Below are positions 15,401 through 23,606 of a stretch of 33,896 nt of DNA, piece after piece; the stretch's first letter is position 1; each line of letters opens with the position of its first letter. The notes under the pieces were generated by a model, which was not told where the DNA came from, made no database searches, and saw nothing but the letters and a program-made list of their open reading frames with translations. Location of the stretch: contig JAIVGS010000193.1 in the NCBI GenBank assembly GCA_020201435.1, forward strand, positions 1 to 33,896. The letters are read 5' to 3'. The DNA comes from Myxococcales bacterium. GTDB lineage: Bacteria > Myxococcota > Myxococcia > Myxococcales > 40CM-4-68-19. A program made the translations under genes and the position numbers.

Positions 15401-17145
15401 CGATGACGCTGGAGATTCCCGGGCTGCCGATCGCGCGCGCCTCGCAGCTCGCCGGAAAGACCGCGGTCGCGGAGGGAAAGCTCACCGGCCGGGTCGCGCT
15501 CACCGGCACTCCGGCGCGGCCGCACCTGGTCGGGCAGCTCGCGCTGAGGGATCTCGCCGCGCGGGACAAGCATCTCGGACAGGCCGATCTCTACGTCGAA
15601 GCCGAATCGAGCGGCGCGCTCGTGCACGTGGGGATCGATCCGCCGGGCGGCGGCAACTTCCTCGGCCACGTCAAGCTCGACGCCGACCTCGGCGGCCGCA
15701 CGCTGCTTCGGGACGGGTTCACTTCGGTCCTCGACGGGCAGCTGAGCGGACAGGTGCAGGCGAAGGCGCTCGACCTCGCGTTCCTCTCCGGTCTGTTCCC
15801 GCGGCTGCGGCGGACGGGTGGAACGCTGGAAGCGGACGTGAAGATGGCCGGTCTGCTCGGCAAGCCGGTCGCGAACGGCGATGCGCACCTGCACCGAGGC
15901 CTGTTCGACGTGATCGGGCAGGGCGTCTACGAGGACGTCGGTCTCGACGCGACGTTCTCGCCGAAGGAGGTGGTCATCGATCGGATCACCGGCACCACCG
16001 GCACCGGCACGTTCGCGGCGATCCTCGTCGCCGCGCGCAAGCCGGCGGCGGACGGCGAGACGGAGCCGATCGAGTTCACCGGCGAGGTCCACCTCGGCGA
16101 CGACGAGTCGGTCCGCGATCGCAAGACCTCGCAGGGCACGCCGCTCCACGCCGGGCCGGTCCCGATGCGGCAGGCCGGCGAGCAGCGCGCGGACGTCTCG
16201 GGAGAGCTCGACATCTTCGGCGACTACACCGAAAATCTCTTGACGGTAAACGCGAAGATCCCTGACGCGCGGGTGGTGATCAAGGCGCTGCCCGACAAGA
16301 AGCTGCCCAAGCTCAAGGAGAATCCGGACGTGCTCCTGGTGCACCCGGGGGAGAAGCCGCACCCGCCGGGGCGCGAGCCGGAAGACGTCGAGGCGGAGGC
16401 GGAGCAGATCCGCACCGCGACGTTCCGGATGCACGCGCACCTCGATCTCGTGCACCTCTACGTGAAGGCGTCGGACTTCGAGTTTCCGGTCGAGAGCAAC
16501 ATGAACTTCGACTACGACGCGCGCCATCCCGACACGCCGACCGCGGACGGTACCGTGCACGTGCCGCAGGGATCGTTCAACGCGCTCGGGCGGCGGTTCA
16601 CGGTCGGGGACGCGAAGATCACCGAAACCGGCGGGGCCATCGAGGACCCGGAGCTCGAGATCAAGGCGCTGTTCGAGAACCCGCAGGCGAACGTGACCAT
16701 CACCATCACGGGGACGGCGAAGGAGCCGGACCTCAACATGTCGTCGACGCCGCCGATGGATCAGGATGCGATCGCGTTCTTCCTCGCCACCGGCCGGATC
16801 CAGGGTCGGGCGACGCAGACCGGCGGCGGCGTCGATCTCTCGGGCGCGGCGACCTCGGTGCTGGGAAGCTTGCTCTTCGGCCAGGTCCGCAAGGAGCTCG
16901 CCGACGTCCTGCCGGTGGACGTCCTGACGATCGAGACCGGCTCCCAGGGCGTCTCTGAGGCAAGCATCGGCAAGTACATCGGCGACCGCGTCTTCATCGG
17001 CTACCGCCAGCGCCTCGTCCCCGCGCAGAACGAGAACACCGAAGAAGGCCGCATCGAGTACGAGATCTCCCGGGCAGTCTCAGCCGAGGCGACCGTCGGC
17101 GACCGCAACAGCGACATCTCCGTGCTCTACACGAAAGACTTCTAG
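12433..17145 (+). CDS. tamB: TamB (DUF490) inner-membrane-anchored AsmA-like protein
   Basis: The protein has 1570 residues. After a Pro-rich cytoplasmic start comes one transmembrane helix (GFFSLLGFVVLAVVAALVWL, about residues 38-58). A very long stretch of repeated beta segments follows, typical of the AsmA-like bridge. The C-terminal TamB domain is clear: FNALGRRFTVGDAKI, EIKALFENPQANVTITITGT, DQDAIAFFLATGRI, LFGQVRKELADVLPVDVLTI, and a terminal YTKDF with aromatic last residue. The family spans the periplasm as a hydrophobic groove and, with TamA, takes part in lipid or outer-membrane-protein transport. GTG at 12433 with AGGA just upstream is preferred over earlier in-frame codons inside tamA. 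It is 38 bp from tamA. Confidence 0.9.
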   Translation: MTEHTPEPVYEPVRPPPRELKPGWRKAGRVLWIGFFSLLGFVVLAVVAALVWLHTGTGREELGRYVTHEARNAIQGDLRVRQIRVGGFLHVCVDGVELRDPDGHKVLAAERACVKLKPLSLKAHRVVLTEAQLEKPWVEIAKVPGTNETTLQRAIKPKHPSAPGGPLQWVIDVQSLQLTGGTVTMRPELGEPATFALEDLTISDAHALYAADQAAAGLKLSAQIAAPGRIPAAVDLDASVEGALATGKVALRTLRVKLGESGLAANGSWDIARNAGAVAIRELKVLPEDLEKLLPKKPLASAVSGEADLKSDGTTAQVALRLDGGGGHIDGKATVTLDKKPTWDLQLTVDHVDPGALSPKAPKGQVDARASLHGKGRPEFDEHGVRGDFGGALHVGPANLDRIGPVVADLDAHLQGRYAIVKAFSATALGLTVKAHGAAAYDEVSIDLDVRAPDLAHVGKAVGALTRKKSLPLAGSTHLTARVTGSPQRPDAQVHLRAPRLRWNPTVAAEGLAVDGVLHGPLTEPDGTLEVVAQRLSAGKIDLGAPRIAMDLAWPVMHLGIDAGVKDGSLQLAGDATIDDDKDGLVLSNFTVAYPGNQLKLAHSSNVHFRDEIIVEPIDLVGDHGSLRFQAQVQPPPGRIDAALVVTRFELDHLPQFALPKDLALRGIVDANAVVQGPRDAPDVDLRADVHQAGAKPIGDLSIDAHTHAHVHTGRLKTDGWVASPGVLRFDWNGDLPLEKLQQTPGSAPLQLEAQLGQVDLAKLADTAKLSKLQQQRIRGVVDARLVASGTLAAPRATLSIDAKDVGNDRFQHVDARTGMLLEKGKASLDGTIALGGKPAVAFTAQAPFDLQKAVKDKAYLRGAVDRALTAEVAITQLQLERLASSGLLPQGSAGAVSLSVRLGGTPARPQLHLYSSGDNVTVGRLHGLGFQGQLDIVDQVKLTAGAQSQGDVVARLDAGASLSGAELLELMARRNEPDAIAPLLDRTVSMTLEIPGLPIARASQLAGKTAVAEGKLTGRVALTGTPARPHLVGQLALRDLAARDKHLGQADLYVEAESSGALVHVGIDPPGGGNFLGHVKLDADLGGRTLLRDGFTSVLDGQLSGQVQAKALDLAFLSGLFPRLRRTGGTLEADVKMAGLLGKPVANGDAHLHRGLFDVIGQGVYEDVGLDATFSPKEVVIDRITGTTGTGTFAAILVAARKPAADGETEPIEFTGEVHLGDDESVRDRKTSQGTPLHAGPVPMRQAGEQRADVSGELDIFGDYTENLLTVNAKIPDARVVIKALPDKKLPKLKENPDVLLVHPGEKPHPPGREPEDVEAEAEQIRTATFRMHAHLDLVHLYVKASDFEFPVESNMNFDYDARHPDTPTADGTVHVPQGSFNALGRRFTVGDAKITETGGAIEDPELEIKALFENPQANVTITITGTAKEPDLNMSSTPPMDQDAIAFFLATGRIQGRATQTGGGVDLSGAATSVLGSLLFGQVRKELADVLPVDVLTIETGSQGVSEASIGKYIGDRVFIGYRQRLVPAQNENTEEGRIEYEISRAVSAEATVGDRNSDISVLYTKDF

Positions 17146-17163
17146 GCCGAACGTCGGAATTTC

Positions 17164-17229
17164 GGGGACACAATACTTAACTCCGACCTTCCGGTGCGGA
17201 CGCCGGTCTGAGTTAAGTATTGTGTCCCC
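17164..17229. repeat. perfect 20-bp inverted repeat element
   Basis: GGGGACACAATACTTAACTC (17164-17183) is exactly complementary to 17210-17229, with a 26-nt GC-rich loop that itself has weak pairing. It sits between the convergent tamB and GT2 genes. The arms are AT-richer than the surroundings, which suggests a foreign or mobile palindrome (MITE/REP-like). It could also end transcription from both sides. No second copy is seen in this window, and none flanks the two RAYT genes. Confidence 0.8.
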
Positions 17230-17236
17230 ATAACTC

Positions 17237-17935
17237 CTACCTGTGTCGGATACGGATAGTCCAACCGAGCTTGATCAGTCCTTTCAGAACGCGGGGCACG
17301 CGTCGCAACAGGTGAGTCGAGGGGGGGCGCTTCTCGTGCAGCGCGATCGGGATCTCGCGGACGTCGCGGCCCATCCGCTGCGCGCGGATCACCAGCTCGC
17401 TGGCGAAGAGGTCGCGTTCGACCACGCACGACCGGGTGACGTCGAGCAGGCGGTCGCGCTTGAAGGCTTTCAGGCCGTGAGTGTCGGTGCCGTGGAAGCC
17501 GGTCGCGAGACGCAAGAGCACGGTGATGATGCGGGTAGCGGCGCGGCGGACGAACGGTCGCGCGTCGTTCGCGCCCTTCATCGCCTTGGAGCCGACGACC
17601 ATGTCGGCGCCACCGGCGAGCAGAGGCAGCGCCCGCTGGTAGAACTCGACGTCGCAGAGGTCGATCTCGTCGCAGATCACTTCCGAGCCGCGCGCTTCGA
17701 GGATGGCTTTTTTCAGCGCACGCCCGTAGTTGGGCTGATCTCCCTCGAGCGCGCGGATGCGCGGGTTCTGCGCGGCGAGCTCGGCGATGATCGTGCGGGT
17801 CCCGTCGCGCGAGCCGTTTTCACTGAGGATCAGCTCGTAATCCCAGCCGAGCGCCTCGAGCTTGCGGCACAGGTCGAGCGCCGCTTCACGGACGATCGAC
17901 GCCTCGTTGTAGACCGGGATCGCGATCGAGATCAT
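17237..17935 (-). CDS. family 2 glycosyltransferase
   Basis: The protein has 232 residues. It is a GT-A fold enzyme: N-terminal ISIAIPVYNEASIV, LILSENGSRDGT (nucleotide-sugar binding), then ICDEIDLCDVEFYQ. The usual DxD metal site position reads CDEIDLCD, so metal binding is uncertain. Later parts (GSKAMKGANDARPFVRRAAT, FHGTDTHGLKAF, REIPIALHEKRPPSTHLLRRV) resemble DPM1/polyprenyl-phosphate glycosyltransferases. There is no membrane domain. Its ATG at 17935 overlaps the TGA of the upstream FAD oxidoreductase gene (ATGA), so the pair is coupled and probably modifies the same lipid-linked or surface glycan. Confidence 0.85.
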   Translation of the reverse strand: MISIAIPVYNEASIVREAALDLCRKLEALGWDYELILSENGSRDGTRTIIAELAAQNPRIRALEGDQPNYGRALKKAILEARGSEVICDEIDLCDVEFYQRALPLLAGGADMVVGSKAMKGANDARPFVRRAATRIITVLLRLATGFHGTDTHGLKAFKRDRLLDVTRSCVVERDLFASELVIRAQRMGRDVREIPIALHEKRPPSTHLLRRVPRVLKGLIKLGWTIRIRHR

Positions 17936-19203
17936 GCAAGCTTTCGCGCCGCCTCGCGGCCGGAGAGGAGCGCGTCTTCCATCGAGCTGTACTCCCAGAG
18001 GCCGTACCGTCCGGCGACTTGTATGCCTTGAGCAGACAAGTAGTCGAGCACCGTCGCGCGCGCCTTCGCGTACGCATGATCGAAGAGCACGTACGCGACC
18101 GGGATCGTCCGCGCCCGGCGGACCAGGACGTCCCGATCCGCGATCAGTCCGCACTCGACGAGCCCGTCCAGCGCCTGCGCGATCAACCGCTCTTTCTCGA
18201 TCGGCCCGCGATGCGAGAACTCGACCGCGAAGCTGCGGCACCCGTCCGGCGCGAGCGCGGGATTGACCTGGCTCGGCGAGCCGATCCGGTAGAAGGGAAA
18301 CCGCGCCTCGGGAAAGTACGCCCAGTGAAACCGCTCGCCGCCGTTGTCGCGCGCGCCGATCTCGACCACCGTCACCGAGACCGCCTGCAGCCACGACGCC
18401 GCCTCGCGCACCGCCGGCGGCGCATTCACCAGCCGCGTCGCGATCGCCGGCAGCGGGATCGTCAGCACCACCTGTTCGAACGAGAGCTCCTCGCCGTTCG
18501 CGAGCCTGACGTGGTGCCGCGCGGGATCGATCGACTCCACCCGCGCCGACACCCGGACGTCGCCGGAGACGTCGCTCAGCAGTCCTCGCGCTAGCGACTC
18601 GATCCCGCCGTTGCGCGGATACCAGAACGTCGCGTTGTACCCGACCTCGTCCCGCGACAGGCCGAGCGCGCCGCGCACCACGTCGGTCAGCGACGGCCGC
18701 GGGATGAACCGTCCGCCCCACTCCGGCGAGAGCTCCTCGCACGAGACGCGGTACAGCTTCTCGTTGTACGGAAACATGAAGTGGCGCGCGAACCCCTCTC
18801 CGAGATGGCGCAGCACGAAATCGGCGGCGTTGCGCACCGGCCGCTCCGCGTCGCGCTCGACGAACCCGATCACGCAGTCGGCGATCGTCTGCGCCGGGAG
18901 TCCGTGCAGATGGAACTGGTAGGGAAAGGTGGTCCAGACACCTTCGCTGAAGATCAACGCCCGCCGCTGCACCTCGAGGATGTTCCCGGCCAGCCACCTC
19001 GACGAGATCAACTCCCGCATCTCCGGGTCGCGCGCGTGCAGCCAGTGCCCGGTCCAGTCGAACGAAAACCCCTCGACGACGTCGGTGCGGACCAGCCCGC
19101 CGACGCGATCCTCGGCCTCCAGCAGCACGAAATCGCGGCCGAGCTCGCGCGCGCAGGAGAGACCCGCCAGCCCTCCGCCGACGATGACGGTACGTCCCGG
19201 CAC
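17932..19203 (-). CDS. FAD-dependent oxidoreductase, UDP-galactopyranose mutase/amine-oxidase-like
   Basis: The protein has 423 residues. The N-terminal Rossmann motif TVIVGGGLAGLSCARELG and the EAEDRVGG segment bind FAD. FDWTGHWLHARDPEM, MFPYNEKLYRVSCEELSPEW, GRFIPRPSL and YPRNGGIESLARGL match the family grouped as protoporphyrinogen-oxidase/UDP-galactopyranose-mutase-like. A C-terminal FAD-contacting segment reads IQVAGRYGLWEYSSMEDALL. It is coupled by ATGA to a GT2 gene, which favours a role in sugar-nucleotide or glycan chemistry over haem synthesis. The start is GTG at 19203; it is divergent from the Crp-like gene, with 78 bp between them. Confidence 0.8.
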   Translation of the reverse strand: MPGRTVIVGGGLAGLSCARELGRDFVLLEAEDRVGGLVRTDVVEGFSFDWTGHWLHARDPEMRELISSRWLAGNILEVQRRALIFSEGVWTTFPYQFHLHGLPAQTIADCVIGFVERDAERPVRNAADFVLRHLGEGFARHFMFPYNEKLYRVSCEELSPEWGGRFIPRPSLTDVVRGALGLSRDEVGYNATFWYPRNGGIESLARGLLSDVSGDVRVSARVESIDPARHHVRLANGEELSFEQVVLTIPLPAIATRLVNAPPAVREAASWLQAVSVTVVEIGARDNGGERFHWAYFPEARFPFYRIGSPSQVNPALAPDGCRSFAVEFSHRGPIEKERLIAQALDGLVECGLIADRDVLVRRARTIPVAYVLFDHAYAKARATVLDYLSAQGIQVAGRYGLWEYSSMEDALLSGREAARKLA

Positions 19204-19219
19204 GCGTCCGCCTCTATCA

Positions 19220-19239
19220 CGAAAACACTGGACGTTTCG
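19220..19239. promoter_or_regulatory. possible operator CGAAA-N10-TTTCG
   Basis: The inverted repeat CGAAAACACTGGACGTTTCG lies between the divergent FAD-oxidoreductase and Crp-like genes and abuts the -35 box of the latter (19240). A Crp/Fnr dimer could bind here and autoregulate. The half-sites do not match TGTGA or TTGAT, so this is tentative. Confidence 0.25.
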
Positions 19240-19269
19240 TTGGCGGACCCCGCTTCGGGATGCTAGCGT
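19240..19269 (+). promoter_or_regulatory. candidate promoter of the Crp-like operon
   Basis: TTGGCG (19240-19245), an 18-bp spacer and an extended -10 TGCTAGCGT (TAGCGT at 19264-19269). Transcription would start near 19276, about 6 nt before ATG 19282, and no Shine-Dalgarno site fits in so short a leader. Confidence 0.45.
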
Positions 19270-19281
19270 GGACCTCTCATC

Positions 19282-20109
19282 ATGAGCGAGATGCTGTCCA
19301 GCCTCGAGCACCTCGTCCGCAAGCATCCCGCGGGCACCGTCCTCTTCCGGGAGGGCGAGCGCGGCGCGACGATGTACGTGATCCGGTCGGGAAAGGTGAA
19401 CATCTGGAAGCACATCTCCGACACCGACCTGACGCTTGCGGTGCTCGGGCCGGGCGAGTTCTTCGGCGAGATGGCGCTGCTCGAGGGCCTGCCGCGATCG
19501 GCAGGCGCCACCGTCGTCGAGGACGCGATGCTGATCGAGCTCGAGCAGAACGCGTTCGCGACGCTGATCCGCAAGAATGGCGAGATCGCTCTCCGCCTGA
19601 TGCGCCGGCTCTCCTCGCGGCTGCGCGAGGCTGATCGGCAGATCCAGGCCCTGATGTCGCGCTCCGGCGCCGCCCGCGCGCTCTCGCTGGTGCGCAACAT
19701 CGCCGAGCCGGGCAAGAACGGCCGCCGCTACCTGCCTGGCGACCTGACACCCGACTCGGTGACCAGCCGCGTCGGCCTCGCCGGCGCCGAAGCCAAACGC
19801 GTCCAGCGCACGTTCGAGAGATCGGGCCTGCTCGCCCGCGACGGCGACCGCTGGGCGCTCGGCCCCGACCAGCTGATCAAGGACTTCCTTCTCTACGTCG
19901 AGATGCAGGAGCAGTACGACCCGCTCAACCTGCACCAGCTCGCCGAGCTCGCCGGGCTGAACGACGAGGACGCTGCGCAGATCGCGCGCCGGGTGATGGA
20001 CGCGCGGCTCAAGGACGCGCGCCAGGCCTCGCCGGAGCTGGTGGATGCGTACAGCACCTACCTCACCCTCAAGCAGCGGTTCGAGTACGCCGAGGCTGAC
20101 AGCGCGTGA
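19282..20109 (+). CDS. Crp/Fnr-type cyclic-nucleotide-binding regulator
   Basis: The protein has 275 residues. Residues about 10-120 form a cNMP-binding domain: HPAGTVLFREGERGATMYVIRSG, then the phosphate-binding cassette FFGEMALLEGLPRSAGATV with its conserved Glu and Arg, so nucleotide binding is likely. A dimerisation helix follows (IALRLMRRLSSRLREADRQI). The next 130 residues hold one or two winged-helix-like segments (DSVTSRVGLAGAEAKRVQRTFERSGLL; NLHQLAELAGLNDEDAAQIARRVM). The C-terminal part is longer than in classical Crp. It overlaps the TPR gene by GTGA and so leads a three-gene coupled unit. Targets are unknown. Confidence 0.8.
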   Translation: MSEMLSSLEHLVRKHPAGTVLFREGERGATMYVIRSGKVNIWKHISDTDLTLAVLGPGEFFGEMALLEGLPRSAGATVVEDAMLIELEQNAFATLIRKNGEIALRLMRRLSSRLREADRQIQALMSRSGAARALSLVRNIAEPGKNGRRYLPGDLTPDSVTSRVGLAGAEAKRVQRTFERSGLLARDGDRWALGPDQLIKDFLLYVEMQEQYDPLNLHQLAELAGLNDEDAAQIARRVMDARLKDARQASPELVDAYSTYLTLKQRFEYAEADSA

Positions 20110-23100
20110 AGATCACCTGCCCAAACTGCTCCGCGGCGTACGAGCTGGACGACGCGCGCGTTCCGCCGGCGGGGTTGTCGATCAAGTGCCCGAAGTGCAA
20201 GAACCCGTTCACCGTCCACCGGCCCAAGCCGGGCGAGGCCGCGGCGGCGAAGGGCGCGAAAGGTCCGGTCCCGCTCCCCGGGCAGCCGGGAGCGAAGCCG
20301 GCCGCCGCGAAGGCGCCGCAAGGAAAACCACCCGGGGCGGGGAAGCCGCCCGGGGCAGTGCCGCTGCCGGGAACGGAAAAGGCCGCCGCGTCCCAGCGGG
20401 CCGCGCAGGGACCGGGTGCGGTTCCGCTGCCCGGGCTCGGCGAGGGGGCAGCTTCCTCGCCGCAGCCGGGCGGACCTGGCGCGGTGCCGCTGCCCGGTCT
20501 CGGCGAGCCGGGGATGGAGCACACGGCGACGGATTTCCGGCCGCCGCCGTCGCCGCCGCCGAGCGCGCCTCCGCCCGCTCGCGGGCCGCCGATGGACATG
20601 GGCGCCGTGCCGTTGCCCGGCCTCGACGACATCCCGCCGCCACCTCCGCCGGGGGGCGGGGGCGATCCGTTCGCCAACCTCGATCTCGGCGCCGAGCAGC
20701 GGCGTCCGGCAGCGCCGCCACCGGCGATGGATCTCTCGGCGCCGGACGCGCCGCCGCCGCCGCCCAAGACCGACGAGGCGTTCGCGGTCGACATCCCCGA
20801 GCCGCCGCCGCCGCCCAGGCCGGCGGCCAAGGCCGATGACGCCTTCGACTTCGTCGAGGCGCCGCCGCGCCCGACGCCGTCCTCAGGCGGGTCGGACATG
20901 CTCGACTTCGTCGACGAGGACACCGCGCTCACGCCGAAGGAGGGCGGCAAGAAGCGGCCGCCGCCGGTCATCGGAAAGAAGGCCGAGGGGAAGGAAGAGA
21001 CCCTCTCGCTCTCCGACGCTGGCCTGGAAGCGCCGGCCGCCGAGCCCGCCGATTCGAAGAAGGCCGAAAAGGAGCGCAAGAAGAAGGAGCGCGAGGAGCG
21101 GGCGGCCAGGGATCGCGACGAGCGCGCCCGCCGCAAGGCGGCCCGCGGGCCCGGCTTCGCGGCGACCACGGTCGGTCCTGCGCTGGCGACGCTGAAGCAG
21201 CCCCGGCGCGCGATCGCGGCGCTGGTGGTGGTCGCCCTGGTCGTCTTCGCCGTGATGGGGTTCCGCGCGAGGCGGACGCCGGCCGGGTTCTTCTGGTCGA
21301 ACCGGTACCTGCCCTCGAAGAAAGCGGCCACCGCGGCGGAAGCGAAGGTGATCGAAAAGGGCATGGAGAAGCTTGGGCAGGGCGATTTCGCCGGCGCCCG
21401 CGAGGCGGTGGGCGCGGCGGCCCAGCTGATCGCGGTCCTGCCCGACGACGAGGAGGTGAAGTCGTTCTTCGTCCTCGCTGCCTCGGAGCTCAAGCTCGAG
21501 TACGGCCAGGTCGGCGGCGACTGGGACCTCGCCCGGCAGAAGGTCGACAAGATCAAGGGCACGCGCCTGTCGCAGAACCGCGCCCGCGGCGCCTTCGCCC
21601 TCGCCAGCGGCGACGTGCCGAAAGGCAAGCAACTCCTCGCCGCGATCGGCGATTCGCCCACTGCCGACCTGGAATCGGTGTGGCTCTACGCCGAGTCGCT
21701 GCTGCTCGCCGGCGAGCAGGTTCGCGCCGCGCAGCTGCTCGACAACGCGCTCAAGACGCGGCAAGGGTCGGCGAAGCTGCTGCTCCTGCGCGCGGCGGTG
21801 GCGCGCGACAAGGGGCAGATCCCGGAAGCGGCCGGGTTCTTCGAGAAAGCGCTCGTCGCATCGCCGGAAAACGGCCGCGCGATGGTCGAGCTCGCCTCCG
21901 TCCGCCTCAAGCAGGGCGACACCAAGGGAGCCGGCGAACTGCTGGCGAAGACCCTCGACACCGACGTTCGCAAGACGCTCGACGCGAGCGAAGAGGCGCG
22001 CGGCAACATGCTGCGCGGCAGGCTGGCGGCGGCCGGGCACGACAACAAGGCTGCCGAGGCCGCGTTCGAACGGGCGGTCGCGCTGGATCCGAACTCGGCC
22101 CGGATCCGCGAGGCGTACGGCGAGTTCCGGCTCTCGCGCCGCGAGTGGGAAAAGGCGGCGCGCCAGTTCGAGGCGGCGATCGCCAGCTCCGCAGGATCGG
22201 CGACGGCGCATGCCGGCGCGGCCCGCGCGTATCTCGGGCTCAACCGTCTGCTCGAGGCCGACAAGGAGATCAACCAGGCCGTCGCCAGGGACGCGTCGAA
22301 CGCGTCGTACATCTACTGGCAGGGCCGGGTCGCCGACGCGATCGGCAAGGGCGACGAGGCGTTCAGGAAGTACGAAGCCGCCCTCCAGAAGAAGCCCGAC
22401 CTGGTCGAGGCGCTGGCGGCAGAAGGCACCGTGTACATCGGGCGGCTCGAGAAGGCGAAGGCGGACGAGAAGCTCGCCGCGGCGCTCAAGGTTCCCGAGG
22501 CGGGCTTGACCTCGCTCGAGGAGGAAGCGGTCGGCGACCTCGCGCTGGCGCTGGGCGACAAGAGGCAGGCGCGCGATTCGTACATGCGCGCGCTGCAGAA
22601 GGATCCCGAGGATCCGTTCGCGCACGCGGGGATGGGGAAGTCGCTGGCGGCGGAGGGCGATCTGCCGGCGGCGCGGAAGGAGCTCGAGCTGGCGCTGACG
22701 CAGATCGATACCGACGCGTCGATCTACTACGAGTACGGCTCGCTGCTGCGGCGGATGGGCGATTCCGACGCGGCGCTGACCGCGCTGCGCAAGGCCGTGA
22801 AGCTCGATTCGAAGGATCCGCGCTACCGCTCGCGGCTCGGCGCCCTCCTCGTCGAGCGGGGGCAGTTCGAGGACGCCGAGGCGCAGCTCCGCCAGGCGGT
22901 GCTGATGAACGACCGCTACACCGAAGGCCTCTTCTTCCTCGCCCGCGCGATGGCGGGGCGGAAGAACCTGGCGGAAGCGATCGACACGATGAAGAAGGCC
23001 GTCGAGATCGAGCCCGACAACGGGGAGTACCTGTTCCATCTCGGGTTGATCTACGAGCAGGGGCAGCAGGTGCAGGACGCGGTCGAGGCGTTCACCCATT

Positions 23101-23606
23101 CGATCGACAAGAGCGCCAGGAACCCGGACGCGTTCGAGCACCTCGGCATAAATCTCATGGTGGAGAACCGGTTCGGCGAGGCGGTGAGCGCGTTCAAGAA
23201 GGCGGCCGATCTCGATCCTCGCCGCGCGCGCCTGTGGGCGGAAGTCGGCGACGCGGAGCAGCAGGTGGGCGACGTCGACGGCGCGATCCGCGACTTCCAG
23301 AAAGCGCTGGCGCAGGACGCGAACCTGGTCGGCGTCTGGACCAAGCTCGGCATCGCGTACAAGGACAAGGACTGCAAGGGCTGCCGGACCAAGGCGCTCG
23401 ACGCCTTGAAGCGCGCTACGCACGTCGACCCCGCCGACGCGACCGCGCACCACGAGCTGGGCTACATGTACAAGGACGACGGGCGGCGGAAGGAAGCGAT
23501 CGCGGAGTTCCGGCGCTACCTCGAGCTGCGGCCCGACGCCGGCGATCTCTCCACCGTCCAGGACGACATCTATTACCTGCAGGAGGAGTCGCGGCGCGCG
23601 CCGTGA
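20106..23606 (+). CDS. MJ0042 zinc-ribbon, Pro-rich, single-TM, TPR protein
   Basis: The protein has 1166 residues. The N-terminal zinc ribbon has CPNC (5-8) and CPKC (28-31). A low-complexity Pro/Ala linker (about 45-300) contains repeated PLPG motifs (PVPLPGQPG, AVPLPGTE, AVPLPGLGEG, AVPLPGLGEP, AVPLPGLDD) and polyproline runs. A charged KKAEKERKKKEREER helix precedes one transmembrane helix at about 369-386. The remaining 780 residues, presumably periplasmic, are tandem TPR repeats. The layout (cytoplasmic ZnR plus linker, TM, periplasmic TPR) resembles Myxococcota envelope scaffolds such as the zinc-ribbon gliding-motility protein GltJ, but no GYF domain was seen, so that name is not assigned. 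It overlaps both neighbours by 4 bp. Confidence 0.8.
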   Translation: MKITCPNCSAAYELDDARVPPAGLSIKCPKCKNPFTVHRPKPGEAAAAKGAKGPVPLPGQPGAKPAAAKAPQGKPPGAGKPPGAVPLPGTEKAAASQRAAQGPGAVPLPGLGEGAASSPQPGGPGAVPLPGLGEPGMEHTATDFRPPPSPPPSAPPPARGPPMDMGAVPLPGLDDIPPPPPPGGGGDPFANLDLGAEQRRPAAPPPAMDLSAPDAPPPPPKTDEAFAVDIPEPPPPPRPAAKADDAFDFVEAPPRPTPSSGGSDMLDFVDEDTALTPKEGGKKRPPPVIGKKAEGKEETLSLSDAGLEAPAAEPADSKKAEKERKKKEREERAARDRDERARRKAARGPGFAATTVGPALATLKQPRRAIAALVVVALVVFAVMGFRARRTPAGFFWSNRYLPSKKAATAAEAKVIEKGMEKLGQGDFAGAREAVGAAAQLIAVLPDDEEVKSFFVLAASELKLEYGQVGGDWDLARQKVDKIKGTRLSQNRARGAFALASGDVPKGKQLLAAIGDSPTADLESVWLYAESLLLAGEQVRAAQLLDNALKTRQGSAKLLLLRAAVARDKGQIPEAAGFFEKALVASPENGRAMVELASVRLKQGDTKGAGELLAKTLDTDVRKTLDASEEARGNMLRGRLAAAGHDNKAAEAAFERAVALDPNSARIREAYGEFRLSRREWEKAARQFEAAIASSAGSATAHAGAARAYLGLNRLLEADKEINQAVARDASNASYIYWQGRVADAIGKGDEAFRKYEAALQKKPDLVEALAAEGTVYIGRLEKAKADEKLAAALKVPEAGLTSLEEEAVGDLALALGDKRQARDSYMRALQKDPEDPFAHAGMGKSLAAEGDLPAARKELELALTQIDTDASIYYEYGSLLRRMGDSDAALTALRKAVKLDSKDPRYRSRLGALLVERGQFEDAEAQLRQAVLMNDRYTEGLFFLARAMAGRKNLAEAIDTMKKAVEIEPDNGEYLFHLGLIYEQGQQVQDAVEAFTHSIDKSARNPDAFEHLGINLMVENRFGEAVSAFKKAADLDPRRARLWAEVGDAEQQVGDVDGAIRDFQKALAQDANLVGVWTKLGIAYKDKDCKGCRTKALDALKRATHVDPADATAHHELGYMYKDDGRRKEAIAEFRRYLELRPDAGDLSTVQDDIYYLQEESRRAP

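Noticed and set aside
12391-16560. Very long open frame (about 1389 codons) on the minus strand, antisense to tamB
   Set aside because: It is an artefact of high GC and codon periodicity: the composition is Arg/Leu/Asp-rich with no domain, and the opposite strand is clearly TamB.
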